Below are positions 36,842 through 53,465 of a stretch of DNA of 64,000 nucleotides, piece by piece. The notes under the pieces were generated by a model. It ran no database searches and was not told the origin of the DNA. It was given only the letters and a program-made list of their open reading frames with translations. A program made the translations under genes and the position numbers. Source of the DNA: Mycobacterium sp. 4858 (GTDB taxonomy: Bacteria > Actinomycetota > Actinomycetes > Mycobacteriales > Mycobacteriaceae); the NCBI RefSeq assembly GCF_900240975.1, contig NZ_LT968775.1, positions 62,001 to 126,000 on the forward strand. The letters are read 5' to 3'. How positions within the stretch are numbered: position 1 is the first letter of the stretch; the number at the start of each line of letters is the position of its first letter.

Positions 36842-37366
36842 ATGGGTGACGCGAGCCTGAGCGTTCTGGCGTCCAGCCAGGTGCTGGCCGAGGGAGGCAA
36901 CAACTTCCTCGTTCCGAACGGCACTTTCTTCTTCGTGCTGGCGATCTTCTTGATCGTGCTGGCCGTCATCGGCACGTTCGTCGTGCCGCCCGTCATGCGG
37001 GTGTTGCGCGAGCGTGACGCCATGGTCGCCAAGACGGTCGCCGACAACAAGAAGGCCGGCGAGCAGTTCGACGCCGCCAAGGCCGACTACGAAGAAGCCC
37101 TGACGGAAGCGCGGGTTCAGGCGTCGTCGTTGCGCGACAATGCCCGCGCAGAGGGCCGTAAGCTGGTCGAAGACGCGCGCGCCCGTGCGGAGCAGCAGGT
37201 GCTGTCGACGTTGCAAATGGCCTCCGAGCAATTGAAGCGGGAGAGAGACGCCGTGGAGCTGGATCTGCGCGCCAACGTGGCGGCCATGTCGGCGACGCTG
37301 GCCAGCCGGATCCTCGGTGTAGAGGTGGCTCCGGCCACCGCGGCCACCGGTAAGTCTGGGCGGTAA
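36842..37366 (+). CDS. atpF: ATP synthase subunit b
   Basis: Peripheral-stalk subunit, 174 residues. One membrane helix ([22 protein letters not shown]), then a long charged coiled coil ([21 protein letters not shown] and onward). ATG 36842 is used; GTG one codon earlier is also possible. Its partner is the b-delta fusion next door, giving the heterodimeric mycobacterial stalk. Confidence 0.95.
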   Translation: MGDASLSVLASSQVLAEGGNNFLVPNGTFFFVLAIFLIVLAVIGTFVVPPVMRVLRERDAMVAKTVADNKKAGEQFDAAKADYEEALTEARVQASSLRDNARAEGRKLVEDARARAEQQVLSTLQMASEQLKRERDAVELDLRANVAAMSATLASRILGVEVAPATAATGKSGR

Positions 37367-37372
37367 GCGCGT

Positions 37373-38713
37373 ATGTCGACTTTCATCGGGCAGTTGATCG
37401 GTTTTGCGGCAATCGTTTTCCTGGTCGTGCGGTACGTCGTGCCCCCGGTGCGCCGTCTGATGGCTGCTCGTCAAGACGCCGTCCGCCAGCAGTTGAAAGA
37501 CTCTGCGGCGGCGGCCGACCGGCTGAGTGAGTCGACCACGGCCCACAGCAAGGCCGTGGAATCCGCCAAGGTCGAAGCCGAACGGCTCGTCGAGGAGGCC
37601 CAAACGGACGCTGGCCGCATCGCCGAGCAGTTCCGGGCCCAATCCGCGGTCGAGTCCGAGCGCATCACCGCACAGGGCGGCCGCCAGGTCGACCTGCTGC
37701 GTACGCAACTGAGCCGCCAGCTTCGCCTGGAGCTCGGCCACGAAGCGGTGCGTCAGGCCGGCGAATTGGTGCGCAACTACGTCGCCGAGCCGGCGCAGCA
37801 ATCGGCCACCGTCGATCGGTTCCTGGACGACCTCGAAGCGATGGCCCCTGCGCCCGCGGAGGTCCAATATCCGCTGCTGGCGAAGATGCGCTCCGCCAGT
37901 CGCGCAGCGGTGGCGGGGCTGTCGGAGCGGTTCAGTGACATCGCCAAAGGCCTTGACAACAAAGCCCTTTCCGATCTGTCAGCCGAGCTTGTCTCGGTAG
38001 CCGAAATGCTCGACCGGGAGATCGTCGTCACCCGGTATCTGACGGTGCCCGCCGAGGACGCGGCGCCCCGGGTCCGGTTGATCGAGCGGTTGGTCTCCGG
38101 CAAGGTCGCTGACGCCACTCTCGATGTGTTGCGGCTGGCCGTCTCGGAGCGTTGGTCGGCCAACTCCGACCTGGCCGCCGCCATCGAGCACATCTCGCGG
38201 CAGGCGCTGCTGGAAGTCGCCGAGCGTGAGAACAAGGTCGACGAAGTCGAAGAGCAGTTGTTCCGGTTCTCGCGCATCCTGGACTCGCAGCCGCGGCTCG
38301 CCATCCTGCTGGGCGACTACGGCGTCCCGGTGGAAGGACGAATCGGCCTGCTGCGCAAGGTGCTTGACAGCGCGAGCGACAGAGTCAACCCGATCGTGCA
38401 GGCGCTGCTGACCCAGACCGTCCAACTGCTCAGAGGCGAGTCGGCCGAGGAGGCCGTCCAGTTCCTGGCGGAAGTCGCCGTGGCACGTCGCGGCGAGATC
38501 GTCGCACAGGTCGGTGCGGCGGCCGAGCTCAGCGATGCCCAGCGGTCCCGCCTCACCGACGTCCTCGGCCGCATCTACGGCCACCCGGTGACGGTGCAGC
38601 TGCAGATCTCCGACGAACTGCTGGGCGGGCTGCTCATCTCAGTGGCCGACGAAGTGATTGACGGGACACTCGCTTCGCGCCTTGCCGCAGCCCAGGCGCA
38701 ACTGCCCGACTGA
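37373..38713 (+). CDS. atpH: ATP synthase subunit b'-delta fusion
   Basis: 446 residues, the mycobacterial fusion. The N-terminus is a second b-type chain ([21 protein letters not shown] membrane helix, then coiled coil to about 165). The rest is the delta subunit ([21 protein letters not shown] and the C-terminal domain) that caps F1. The family is normally about 445 residues, so it is complete. Confidence 0.96.
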   Translation: MSTFIGQLIGFAAIVFLVVRYVVPPVRRLMAARQDAVRQQLKDSAAAADRLSESTTAHSKAVESAKVEAERLVEEAQTDAGRIAEQFRAQSAVESERITAQGGRQVDLLRTQLSRQLRLELGHEAVRQAGELVRNYVAEPAQQSATVDRFLDDLEAMAPAPAEVQYPLLAKMRSASRAAVAGLSERFSDIAKGLDNKALSDLSAELVSVAEMLDREIVVTRYLTVPAEDAAPRVRLIERLVSGKVADATLDVLRLAVSERWSANSDLAAAIEHISRQALLEVAERENKVDEVEEQLFRFSRILDSQPRLAILLGDYGVPVEGRIGLLRKVLDSASDRVNPIVQALLTQTVQLLRGESAEEAVQFLAEVAVARRGEIVAQVGAAAELSDAQRSRLTDVLGRIYGHPVTVQLQISDELLGGLLISVADEVIDGTLASRLAAAQAQLPD

Positions 38714-38768
38714 CACCAACCATTCACAAGCACACGCGAACCAAGATCAAGTAGGAAGACGAAAAGCC

Positions 38769-40433
<1,665 letters not shown>

Positions 40434-40439
40434 CAACCA

Positions 40440-41345
40440 ATGGCTGCCACACTTCGCGAATTACGCGGCCGGATCCGCTCGGCGGGGTCGATCAAGAAGA
40501 TCACCAAGGCCCAGGAGATGATCGCGACATCGCGCATCGGAAAGGCGCAGGCCCGGCTGCAAGCCGCCAGGCCCTACGCATTTCAGATCACGGCGATGCT
40601 CACCACGCTGTCGTCCGAAGCCGCACTGGATCACCCCCTGTTGGTCGAGCGGGAAGAACCCAAGCGGGCCGGCGTCTTGGTGGTGTCTTCCGACCGTGGT
40701 CTCTGCGGCGCCTACAACTCCAGCATCTTCCGTCGGTCTGAGGAGCTGTTCTCCCTGCTGCGCGAGGAAGGCAAGACGCCGGTCGTGTACACGGTCGGCC
40801 GGAAGGCGCTGAACTACTTCAAGTTCCGCAACTGGGACATCACCGACTCGTGGACGGGCTTCTCCGAGCAACCTCAGTACGAGAACGCCGCCGAGATCGC
40901 TTCGACCCTGGTCGATGCCTTCATGAAGGGCACGGGCGACGAGTCGCAGGACGACCAGGGCGTCGACGAACTGCACGTCGTCTACTCGGAGTTCAAGTCG
41001 ATGATGTCGCAGGCGGCGGTAGCTCACCGGATCGCACCCATGGTGGTCGAGTACGTCGAGGAGCCGCCGGAAGTGCGCACCCTGTATTCGTTCGAGCCAG
41101 ACGCGACAACGCTTTTCGAGTCGCTGCTGCCGCGTTACGTGACGACCCGCGTCTACGCCGCGCTGCTCGAATCGGCGGCGTCGGAGCTCGCTTCGCGCCA
41201 ACGAGCGATGAAGTCGGCAACCGACAACGCGGACGACCTGATCAAAGAGCTCACGCTGATGGCCAACCGCGAGCGCCAGGCCCAGATCACCCAAGAGATC
41301 AGCGAAATCGTCGGCGGCGCAAATGCGCTCGCCGACGCTAAGTAG
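40440..41345 (+). CDS. atpG: ATP synthase subunit gamma
   Basis: Central-shaft subunit, 301 residues. The N- and C-terminal helices that form the rotor coil are intact ([26 protein letters not shown] and [19 protein letters not shown]). The middle contains [11 protein letters not shown] and the mycobacterial loop rich in Asp/Gln ([11 protein letters not shown]) that has been linked to rotation control. Confidence 0.96.
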   Translation: MAATLRELRGRIRSAGSIKKITKAQEMIATSRIGKAQARLQAARPYAFQITAMLTTLSSEAALDHPLLVEREEPKRAGVLVVSSDRGLCGAYNSSIFRRSEELFSLLREEGKTPVVYTVGRKALNYFKFRNWDITDSWTGFSEQPQYENAAEIASTLVDAFMKGTGDESQDDQGVDELHVVYSEFKSMMSQAAVAHRIAPMVVEYVEEPPEVRTLYSFEPDATTLFESLLPRYVTTRVYAALLESAASELASRQRAMKSATDNADDLIKELTLMANRERQAQITQEISEIVGGANALADAK

Positions 41346-41366
41346 CACACGAGGAAGAGAAAATAA

Positions 41367-42833
<1,467 letters not shown>

Positions 42834-42868
42834 AGGCGTGACCGAAAGGCTCTGAAAGGCTCTGTGGC

Positions 42869-43234
42869 ATGGCCGAATTGAACGTTGAGATAGTTGCCGT
42901 AGACCGCAAGATCTGGTCGGGTGAGGCAACGTTTTTGTTCACCCGCACCACCGTCGGCGAAATCGGCATCATGCCCCGGCATATCCCGATCGTCGCCCAG
43001 CTGGTCGACGACGCGATGGTGCGCGTGGAACGCGAGGGTGACGACGATCTGCGCGTCGCCATCGAAGGTGGGTTCCTGTCGGTCACCGAGGAGTCGGTGA
43101 CCGTTCTGGCCGAGTCCGCCGCGTTCGAGTCGGAGATCGACGAAAGCGCCGCCAGGGAGGATTCGGAGTCCGACGACCCGCGCATCGCGGCGCGGGGGCG
43201 CGGCAGATTGCGCGCCGTCGGCGCGATCGACTAA
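42869..43234 (+). CDS. atpC: ATP synthase subunit epsilon
   Basis: 121 residues. N-terminal beta sandwich ([36 protein letters not shown]), then a short helical tail. As in other mycobacteria the C-terminal helical domain is reduced compared with E. coli (about 139 residues). Last of the eight structural subunits. Confidence 0.95.
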   Translation: MAELNVEIVAVDRKIWSGEATFLFTRTTVGEIGIMPRHIPIVAQLVDDAMVRVEREGDDDLRVAIEGGFLSVTEESVTVLAESAAFESEIDESAAREDSESDDPRIAARGRGRLRAVGAID

Positions 43235-43240
43235 TCGCCG

Positions 43241-43684
43241 ATGAGCGCGCCCATGATCGGCATGGTCGTGCTCGTCGTCGTCCTGGCGGGCGCGGTCGTC
43301 GCGTTGAGCTATCGGTTGTGGAAGCTGCGCCAGGGCGGCACCGCGGGGATCATGCGAGACATTCCCGCGGTCGGGGGTCACGGCTGGCGTCACGGCGTGA
43401 TCCGTTACCGCGGCGGTGAGGCCGCGTTCTACCGGCTCTCCAGCCTGCGGCTGTGGCCCGATCGCCGACTCAGCCGCAGGGGAGTCGAGATCGTCTCCCG
43501 CCGCGCACCCCGCGGCGATGAATTCGACATCATGACCGACGAGATCGTTGTGCTGGAGCTGCGCGACACGACGCAGGATCGTCGGACCGGTTATGAGATC
43601 GCGCTCGACAAGGGCGCGTTGACCGCGTTCCTGTCCTGGCTGGAATCGCGCCCGTCACCGCGCGCTCGCCGCCGCAGCGTTTAG
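43241..43684 (+). CDS. DUF2550 membrane protein (Rv1312 type)
   Basis: 147 residues. One N-terminal membrane helix (MIGMVVLVVVLAGAVVALSY), then a basic soluble part (YRGGEAAFYRLSSLRLWPDRRLSRRG). It always follows atpC in mycobacteria, here by 6 bases. Function unknown; a link to the synthase is only positional. Confidence 0.88.
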   Translation: MSAPMIGMVVLVVVLAGAVVALSYRLWKLRQGGTAGIMRDIPAVGGHGWRHGVIRYRGGEAAFYRLSSLRLWPDRRLSRRGVEIVSRRAPRGDEFDIMTDEIVVLELRDTTQDRRTGYEIALDKGALTAFLSWLESRPSPRARRRSV

Positions 43685-43699
43685 GCCTTGCCCCGCAGG

Positions 43700-44296
43700 C
43701 TAACTGGGAGGTGGCGCGTCGCCGCCGGGTTGGCCCCCGGGCTTCCACAGCACGTCACCGTCGGGATTGGCCGCGCGCGCCAGGATGAAGAGCAGATCCG
43801 ACAGGCGGTTCAAGTACTTCGCCGGGAGGACGTTGACCTGCTGCGGCGCGGCCTCGACCGCCGCCCAGGCCGAGCGTTCCGCCCGGCGGACGATGGTGCG
43901 GGCGACGTGCAACAGCGCCGACAGCGGCGAACCGCCCGGCAGCACAAAGGAATTCAGCGCAGTCAGGTTCTCGTTATATTTGTCACACCAGCCCTCGAGC
44001 CGGTCGATGTAGGGCTGGGTGACCCGCAGGGCTGGATATTCGGGGTTCTCCACCACCGGTGTCGACAGGTCTGCGCCGGCGTCGAACAGGTCGTTCTGGA
44101 TCTGCCGCAACACACCGGCGATCTCCTGGTCGGGCTGACCAAGGGCGATCGCGACGCCGATCGCCGAGTTGGCCTCGTCGCAGTCCGCGTAGGCGACCAG
44201 TCGGGGGTCGTTCTTGGAGACCCGCGAGAAATCACTCAATCCCGTCGTGCCGTCGTCACCGGTTCGCGTATAGATGCGGGTCAGGTGTATCGCCAT
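43700..44296 (-). CDS. Cob(I)alamin adenosyltransferase, PduO type
   Basis: 198 residues from ATG 44296. Adds the adenosyl group to cobalamin for methylmalonyl-CoA mutase and similar enzymes. Motifs are YTRTGDDGTTGL (ATP-binding N-terminus), VAYADCDEANSAIG, and VARTIVRRAERSAW with the catalytic Arg/Glu, then LNRLSDLLFILAR. It is convergent with the DUF2550 gene (15 bp) and divergent from murA. The counterpart is Rv1314c. The IS element found nearby in M. tuberculosis is absent. Confidence 0.93.
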   Translation of the reverse strand: MAIHLTRIYTRTGDDGTTGLSDFSRVSKNDPRLVAYADCDEANSAIGVAIALGQPDQEIAGVLRQIQNDLFDAGADLSTPVVENPEYPALRVTQPYIDRLEGWCDKYNENLTALNSFVLPGGSPLSALLHVARTIVRRAERSAWAAVEAAPQQVNVLPAKYLNRLSDLLFILARAANPDGDVLWKPGGQPGGDAPPPS

Positions 44297-44418
44297 GACC
44301 AAAACGGTACTGCGGCTCGCGATGGTGCCGAGCCTCGGCTGACCCCTCGTCGCTGCACGGCTGGGGACACCCCCACCTCACTCCGCTCCGCGGAGCGCAT
44401 CGTCGCCAAGCGGGCTGA

Positions 44419-44447
44419 CTGACAACCCGATATCGCTTCACTAGACT
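44419..44447 (+). promoter_or_regulatory. murA promoter (leaderless)
   Basis: CTGACA (44419-44424), exactly 17 bases, TAGACT (44442-44447), then 7 bases to GTG 44455. The message would begin at the start codon. The best sigma-A promoter among the protein genes of the window. A GC-rich palindrome CGCTCCGCGGAGCG lies just upstream (44384-44397). Confidence 0.75.
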
Positions 44448-44454
44448 GACGCGG

Positions 44455-45708
44455 GTGGCTGAGCGATTCGTGGTGACCGGCGGCAACCGGTTGTCCGGCG
44501 AAGTCGCAGTGGGGGGCGCCAAGAACAGCGTGCTCAAGCTGATGGCGGCAACGCTGCTGGCCGAGGGCACCAGCACCATCACCAACTGCCCCGACATCCT
44601 CGATGTGCCGTTGATGGCAGAGGTCTTGCGCGGCCTGGGCGCCACCGTCGAACTCGACGGCGACGTCGCCCGCATCACCTCACCCGACGAGCCGAAATAC
44701 GACGCCGACTTCGCGGCGGTGCGACAGTTCCGGGCGTCGGTCTGCGTGCTCGGGCCGCTGGTCGGCCGGTGCAAGCGGGCCAGGGTGGCGCTGCCGGGCG
44801 GTGACGCGATCGGTTCCCGTCCGCTGGACATGCATCAGGCGGGCCTGCGGCAGCTGGGCGCCCAGTGCAACATCGAACACGGTTGCGTCGTCGCCCACGC
44901 CGACACCTTGCGCGGCGCGGAGATCCAGCTCGAGTTTCCCTCGGTGGGGGCCACCGAGAACATCCTGATGGCCGCCGTGCTGGCCGAGGGCGTCACCACG
45001 ATCCACAATGCGGCGCGCGAACCCGACGTCGTGGACCTGTGCACCATGTTGAACCAGATGGGCGCGCAGGTCGAAGGTGCCGGCTCGTCGACCATGACCA
45101 TCACCGGAGTCCCACGGCTCTACCCGACCGAGCACCGGGTGATCGGGGATCGCATCGTTGCCGCCACCTGGGGCATCGCCGCCGCGATGACCCGTGGAGA
45201 CATCTCGGTGACCGGCGTCGACCCGGCCCACCTCCAGGTGGTGCTGCACAAGCTGCACGACGCCGGCGCGACCGTCACCCAGACGGACAACAGCTTTCGG
45301 ATCACCCAGTACGAACGGCCCAAGGCCGTCAACGTGGCGACCCTGCCGTTCCCCGGGTTCCCGACGGATCTGCAGCCGATGGCGATCGCCCTGGCGTCGA
45401 TCGCCGACGGCACCTCGATGATCACGGAGAACGTTTTCGAGGCCCGTTTCCGCTTTGTCGAAGAGATGATCCGGCTGGGCGCGGACGCCCGCACCGATGG
45501 TCACCACGCAGTCGTGCGAGGCCTGCCGCAATTGTCGAGCGCCCCGGTGTGGTGTTCGGACATTCGGGCCGGTGCGGGGCTGGTTTTGGCGGGGCTCGTC
45601 GCCGACGGTGACACCGAGGTCCACGACGTCTTCCACATCGATCGGGGCTACCCGTTGTTCGTGGAGAACCTGGCGATTTTGGGAGCGGAGATCGAGCGGG
45701 TAGAGTAA
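44455..45708 (+). CDS. murA: UDP-N-acetylglucosamine 1-carboxyvinyltransferase
   Basis: First committed step of peptidoglycan synthesis: enolpyruvyl transfer to UDP-GlcNAc. 417 residues. The catalytic loop reads [11 protein letters not shown], so position 117 is Asp where most bacteria have the fosfomycin-sensitive Cys; this gives mycobacteria inherent fosfomycin tolerance. [13 protein letters not shown] is the substrate-binding N-terminus. The rrn promoters begin 58 bases after its stop, the standard slow-grower arrangement. Confidence 0.97.
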   Translation: MAERFVVTGGNRLSGEVAVGGAKNSVLKLMAATLLAEGTSTITNCPDILDVPLMAEVLRGLGATVELDGDVARITSPDEPKYDADFAAVRQFRASVCVLGPLVGRCKRARVALPGGDAIGSRPLDMHQAGLRQLGAQCNIEHGCVVAHADTLRGAEIQLEFPSVGATENILMAAVLAEGVTTIHNAAREPDVVDLCTMLNQMGAQVEGAGSSTMTITGVPRLYPTEHRVIGDRIVAATWGIAAAMTRGDISVTGVDPAHLQVVLHKLHDAGATVTQTDNSFRITQYERPKAVNVATLPFPGFPTDLQPMAIALASIADGTSMITENVFEARFRFVEEMIRLGADARTDGHHAVVRGLPQLSSAPVWCSDIRAGAGLVLAGLVADGDTEVHDVFHIDRGYPLFVENLAILGAEIERVE

Positions 45709-45766
45709 CCAAAGTCAGTGCCCCACAGGGGCGGTCGCCACACCAGGCGGCCGACACCCCGGGCCC

Positions 45767-45796
45767 TTGACTCCCTCGCTGGATTGGTACTAGCCT
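45767..45796 (+). promoter_or_regulatory. rrn promoter, distal (P1-type)
   Basis: TTGACT (45767-45772), 18 bases, TAGCCT (45791-45796). Same layout and similar flanks (GCTGGATTGGTACTAG, then CACGGCTGC) as the proximal promoter 76 bases downstream, suggesting a tandem duplication. Confidence 0.75.
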
Positions 45797-45842
45797 TGCA
45801 CGGCTGCTCCCGAAACGGTCTCCGGAAGACCAAAACTGGGAG

Positions 45843-45872
45843 TTGACTTCGCTGCCGGACTTGTATTAAGCT
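45843..45872 (+). promoter_or_regulatory. rrn promoter, proximal (P3-type)
   Basis: TTGACT (45843-45848), 18 bases, TAAGCT (45867-45872), followed by CTGGCAGGGTTGCCCC. This is the conserved promoter next to the rRNA leader in mycobacteria. Confidence 0.8.
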
Positions 45873-45879
45873 GGCAGGG

Positions 45880-46071
45880 TTGCCCCAAAACGGGCGAAAC
45901 AAGTGTTGTTTGAGAACTCAATAGTGTGTTTGGTCTTTTTATTTGTTGTTGTTTTTGGCCATACCTAGCACTCCCCGTGTGTGGGTATGGCAACTTTTGA
46001 TGCCAGTTATTTGGTGTCTTTTTGTTAGGTCAGATTTTCTCTGATCTGAATTCACCTCATTCGCGAGGAGA
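45880..46071 (+). promoter_or_regulatory. rRNA leader with antitermination and processing signals
   Basis: About 190 bases ahead of 16S. It contains the conserved actinobacterial TTTGAGAACTCAATAG, a T-rich stretch, and a hairpin GCCATACC (45958-45965) / GGTATGGC (45984-45991). These are expected boxA/boxB-like and RNase III elements; individual roles are assigned by analogy. Confidence 0.55.
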
Positions 46072-50978
<4,907 letters not shown>

Positions 50979-51064
50979 CAATCGCAACCACTTTCCATTT
51001 CCAGCGGCAATAGCCGCGGAAACTTGGACACCACACCCCCCACCGAAACCAAATTTAAATAGAG

Positions 51065-51179
51065 TTACGGCGGCCACAGCGACAGGGAAACGCCCGGTCC
51101 CATTCCGAACCCGGAAGCTAAGCCTGTCAGCGCCGATGATACTGCCCATGCGGGTGGAAAAGTAGGACACCGCCGAACA
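51065..51179 (+). rRNA. rrf: 5S ribosomal RNA
   Basis: About 115 bases, from TTACGGCGGCCACAGC to GACACCGCCGAACA, with the conserved CCCATTCCGAACCCGGAAG core. The two ends pair (GGCGG/CCGCC). The 86-base spacer from 23S contains no tRNA. Confidence 0.97.
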
Positions 51180-51184
51180 TACAC

Positions 51185-51214
51185 AAAAACACCCCCGGCG
51201 ACGGGGGTGTTTTT
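51185..51214. terminator. Intrinsic terminator between rrn and ogt
   Basis: Perfect 12-bp stem AAAAACACCCCC / GGGGGTGTTTTT with loop GGCGAC. The A and T tracts make it work in both directions: it ends the rRNA operon on the plus strand and can end the ogt operon on the minus strand, whose stop is 23 bases away. Confidence 0.9.
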
Positions 51215-51236
51215 GCATTTACGGCGCCGGCGATTT

Positions 51237-51740
51237 CTAGTCGAACAATGTCAAAGTCGCATTCGCGGATGCGTGTTTTCTCTCCAACCCGAGCAACGTT
51301 TGCTTTCGCTCGAGGCCGCCGCCGTAACCGGTGAGGCTGCCGTTGGCGCCGATCACTCGATGGCAGGGAACGACAATCGCAATGGGGTTGTGGCCGTTGG
51401 CCAACCCCACCGCCCGTGCGGAGCCGGGAGCTCCGATCTGGTCCGCAATCTTTCCGTACGACCTCGTTTCGCCATATGGAATTGTTTGTAGCGCCGACCA
51501 CACTCGCCGCTGGAAATCGGAGCCGCGGAGCTCGAATTCGAAATCGAAGTCGGTCAGCTCGCCGGCAAAGTAGGCGTCGAGTTGCTCGGTGGCCTCTTGG
51601 AATGCGGCCGGGTTCGGTGTCCAGCCGGTCCGGCTCGGTTCGTAGGTCTGGTCGACCATCCGAAGCACGGTCAAAACGGAGTCCTGTCCCGCCAACGTCA
51701 GCGGCCCGACCGGGCTTTCGATGGTGCGGTACTCGATCAT
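51237..51740 (-). CDS. ogt: Methylated-DNA-protein-cysteine methyltransferase
   Basis: Suicide repair of O6-alkylguanine. 167 residues from ATG 51740. The acceptor cysteine Cys126 is in IVVPCHRVIG; the helix-turn-helix recognition region is YGKIADQIGAPGSARAVG and the Asn hinge is ANGHNP. The start overlaps the alkA stop by 4 bases, which is why it is preferred to an in-frame ATG 11 codons upstream. Confidence 0.95.
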   Translation of the reverse strand: MIEYRTIESPVGPLTLAGQDSVLTVLRMVDQTYEPSRTGWTPNPAAFQEATEQLDAYFAGELTDFDFEFELRGSDFQRRVWSALQTIPYGETRSYGKIADQIGAPGSARAVGLANGHNPIAIVVPCHRVIGANGSLTGYGGGLERKQTLLGLERKHASANATLTLFD

Positions 51741-53236
51741 GCTGTCTCCTTTTGGGGCTCCTGTGGTGGCCATTGGTTAACCGGATGCTCGAGGGTGGTC
51801 CAAAGGTACTGGGTGGCGTACGAGCGCCAGGGGCGCCAGCGGGTGCCATGCGTGACCAGCGCCCCTTCGTCCGTCGGCAAGCCCAGCTGTCTGGCGGCCG
51901 AGCGAAGGCCAAGGTCGGTGGCGGGGAAGGCATCTGGGTCACCGAGACCGCGCATGGCAATCACCTCTGCGGTCCAGGGGCCTACCCCGGGCAGATCCAG
52001 CAATTGCCTGCGGGAGGCTTCCCAGTCGCTCCCGCTGTCCAGGACGATACTGCCGTCGGCGAGGCCGGCGACCAATGCGCTCAGGGTCCGTTGGCGGGCT
52101 TTGGGGACCGCCAAGTGGACCGGGTCGATCTCGGCGAGCTGCTCCACCGACGGGAAAGTATGCGTCAACCCGCCGTCCGGGTCCGCGATCGGGTGCCCGT
52201 AGGCGGCGACCAGGCGGCCGGCGTGCGTGCTCGCCGCTTTGGTCGAGACCTGTTGGCCCAGAACCGCGCGCACGGCCAGCTCGGCCTCGTCGACAGTGCG
52301 GGGGATGCGTTGTCCGGGTGCCTTTACGATCGCGGGACGCAGGCCGGGGTCACCGGCGAGCGCCTCGTCCACCGCTTCGGGATCGGCGTCGAGATCGAGC
52401 AGCCGCCGGCAGCGGGCGATCGCCGTTGTGAGGTCGCGAAAGTCGTCGAGCGCGAGCACGCAGCGGACGTGATCGACGGCCGGTGTCAGCGTGACGACGG
52501 CGCTGCCGACCGGCAGGCGAAGGGTGCGTCGATAGGCGCCATCGCGAACTTCCTCACAACCGGGCACTGTGCTGGCGGCCAAGTGGCCGAAGACTCCCTC
52601 GTAGGCGAACGGGGTGCGAACCGGCAGGCGAAGGCACACCGTTCCCGCCGAAGCGGCGCCCGACCCGGGCCGGGCGGCTGCCAGCCGGCGCAGTTCCGTC
52701 GGCGTGTTCTCGAACACCAGGCGCACTGTGTCGTTGAACTGGCGGATGCTGGAAAACCCCGACGCGAAGGCGACGTCGCCGAACGGCAAAGCCGTGGTCT
52801 CGATCAGCAGGCGAGCGGTCTGCGCTCGCTGGGCGCGGGCCAGCGCGAGCGGGCCGGCGCCCACTTCGGCCTGCAACAGCCGCTCCAGCTGGCGGGTGGT
52901 ATAGCCGAGGTGGGCTGCCAGACCGCCGACACCCTCGCGGTCCACCGTGCCGTCGGCGATGAGCCGCATCGTCCGCGCGACGACGTCGCCGCGTACGTTC
53001 CATTCCGGTGAACCCGGCGACGCGTCGGGGCGGCACCGTTTGCAGGCCCGGAACCCCGCGCGCTGAGCGGCCGCCGCGGTCGGGTAGAACCGCACGTTGC
53101 GGGCGAACGGCGGCCGCACCGGGCAGCTGGGGCGGCAATAGATGCGGGTGGTCAGGACCGCCGTGACGAACCAGCCGTCGAACCGGGCGTCCTTGGACTG
53201 GACGGCGCGGTAGCAACGTTCGAAGTCGTCATGCAC
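51737..53236 (-). CDS. alkA: AdaA-AlkA fusion: alkylation-response regulator and 3-methyladenine DNA glycosylase
   Basis: 499 residues in three parts. Zinc cysteines Cys34, Cys38, Cys65 and Cys68 form the Ada N-terminal methylphosphotriester sensor, with Cys34 the expected methyl acceptor. An AraC-type helix-turn-helix follows (about 85-185, GVGGLAAHLGYTTRQLERLL). From about 205 it is an AlkA glycosylase with the helix-hairpin-helix LDLPGVGPWTAEVIAMRGL and catalytic Asp in FPATDLGLR. It thus senses, regulates and repairs, and is coupled to ogt. Confidence 0.95.
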   Translation of the reverse strand: MHDDFERCYRAVQSKDARFDGWFVTAVLTTRIYCRPSCPVRPPFARNVRFYPTAAAAQRAGFRACKRCRPDASPGSPEWNVRGDVVARTMRLIADGTVDREGVGGLAAHLGYTTRQLERLLQAEVGAGPLALARAQRAQTARLLIETTALPFGDVAFASGFSSIRQFNDTVRLVFENTPTELRRLAAARPGSGAASAGTVCLRLPVRTPFAYEGVFGHLAASTVPGCEEVRDGAYRRTLRLPVGSAVVTLTPAVDHVRCVLALDDFRDLTTAIARCRRLLDLDADPEAVDEALAGDPGLRPAIVKAPGQRIPRTVDEAELAVRAVLGQQVSTKAASTHAGRLVAAYGHPIADPDGGLTHTFPSVEQLAEIDPVHLAVPKARQRTLSALVAGLADGSIVLDSGSDWEASRRQLLDLPGVGPWTAEVIAMRGLGDPDAFPATDLGLRSAARQLGLPTDEGALVTHGTRWRPWRSYATQYLWTTLEHPVNQWPPQEPQKETA

Positions 53237-53327
53237 GCTTCAAGACTTACACCCACCGACTGACAAAACTGGCGGAAAAACGACATTGTAGTGCGGGGCG
53301 CTGGCGGCCCGGGCGCGCCTCGGGTGG

Positions 53328-53465
53328 TCAGACGCTGAATAGCTGGGTGATCTTGGTGCAGAGCTGCCAGACCCCGTACGCGAACGGGACGGCCACCCAC
53401 AGCCAGGGGAGTATGAGGACGAGACTGACGCGCCGGCCGGGAGTGTCCGCCGTCGGTGTGGTCAT
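53328..53465 (-). CDS. Small membrane protein partnering the MFS transporter
   Basis: 45 residues with one membrane helix (VSLVLILPWLWVAVPFAYGV) and a hydrophilic N-terminus. Its ATG overlaps the stop of the oxalate/formate-type transporter gene by 4 bases (53462-53465), so the two are made together. Short proteins with a PWxWVxxPFxYG-like core commonly follow OFA-family transporters and are described as a small subunit. Such genes are easily missed in annotation. Confidence 0.75.
   Translation of the reverse strand: MTTPTADTPGRRVSLVLILPWLWVAVPFAYGVWQLCTKITQLFSV

Noticed and set aside
44384..44397. Palindrome CGCTCCGCGGAGCG upstream of murA as an operator
   Set aside because: Pure GC dyads are frequent by chance in this DNA, and the murA promoter lies further downstream; no other support.
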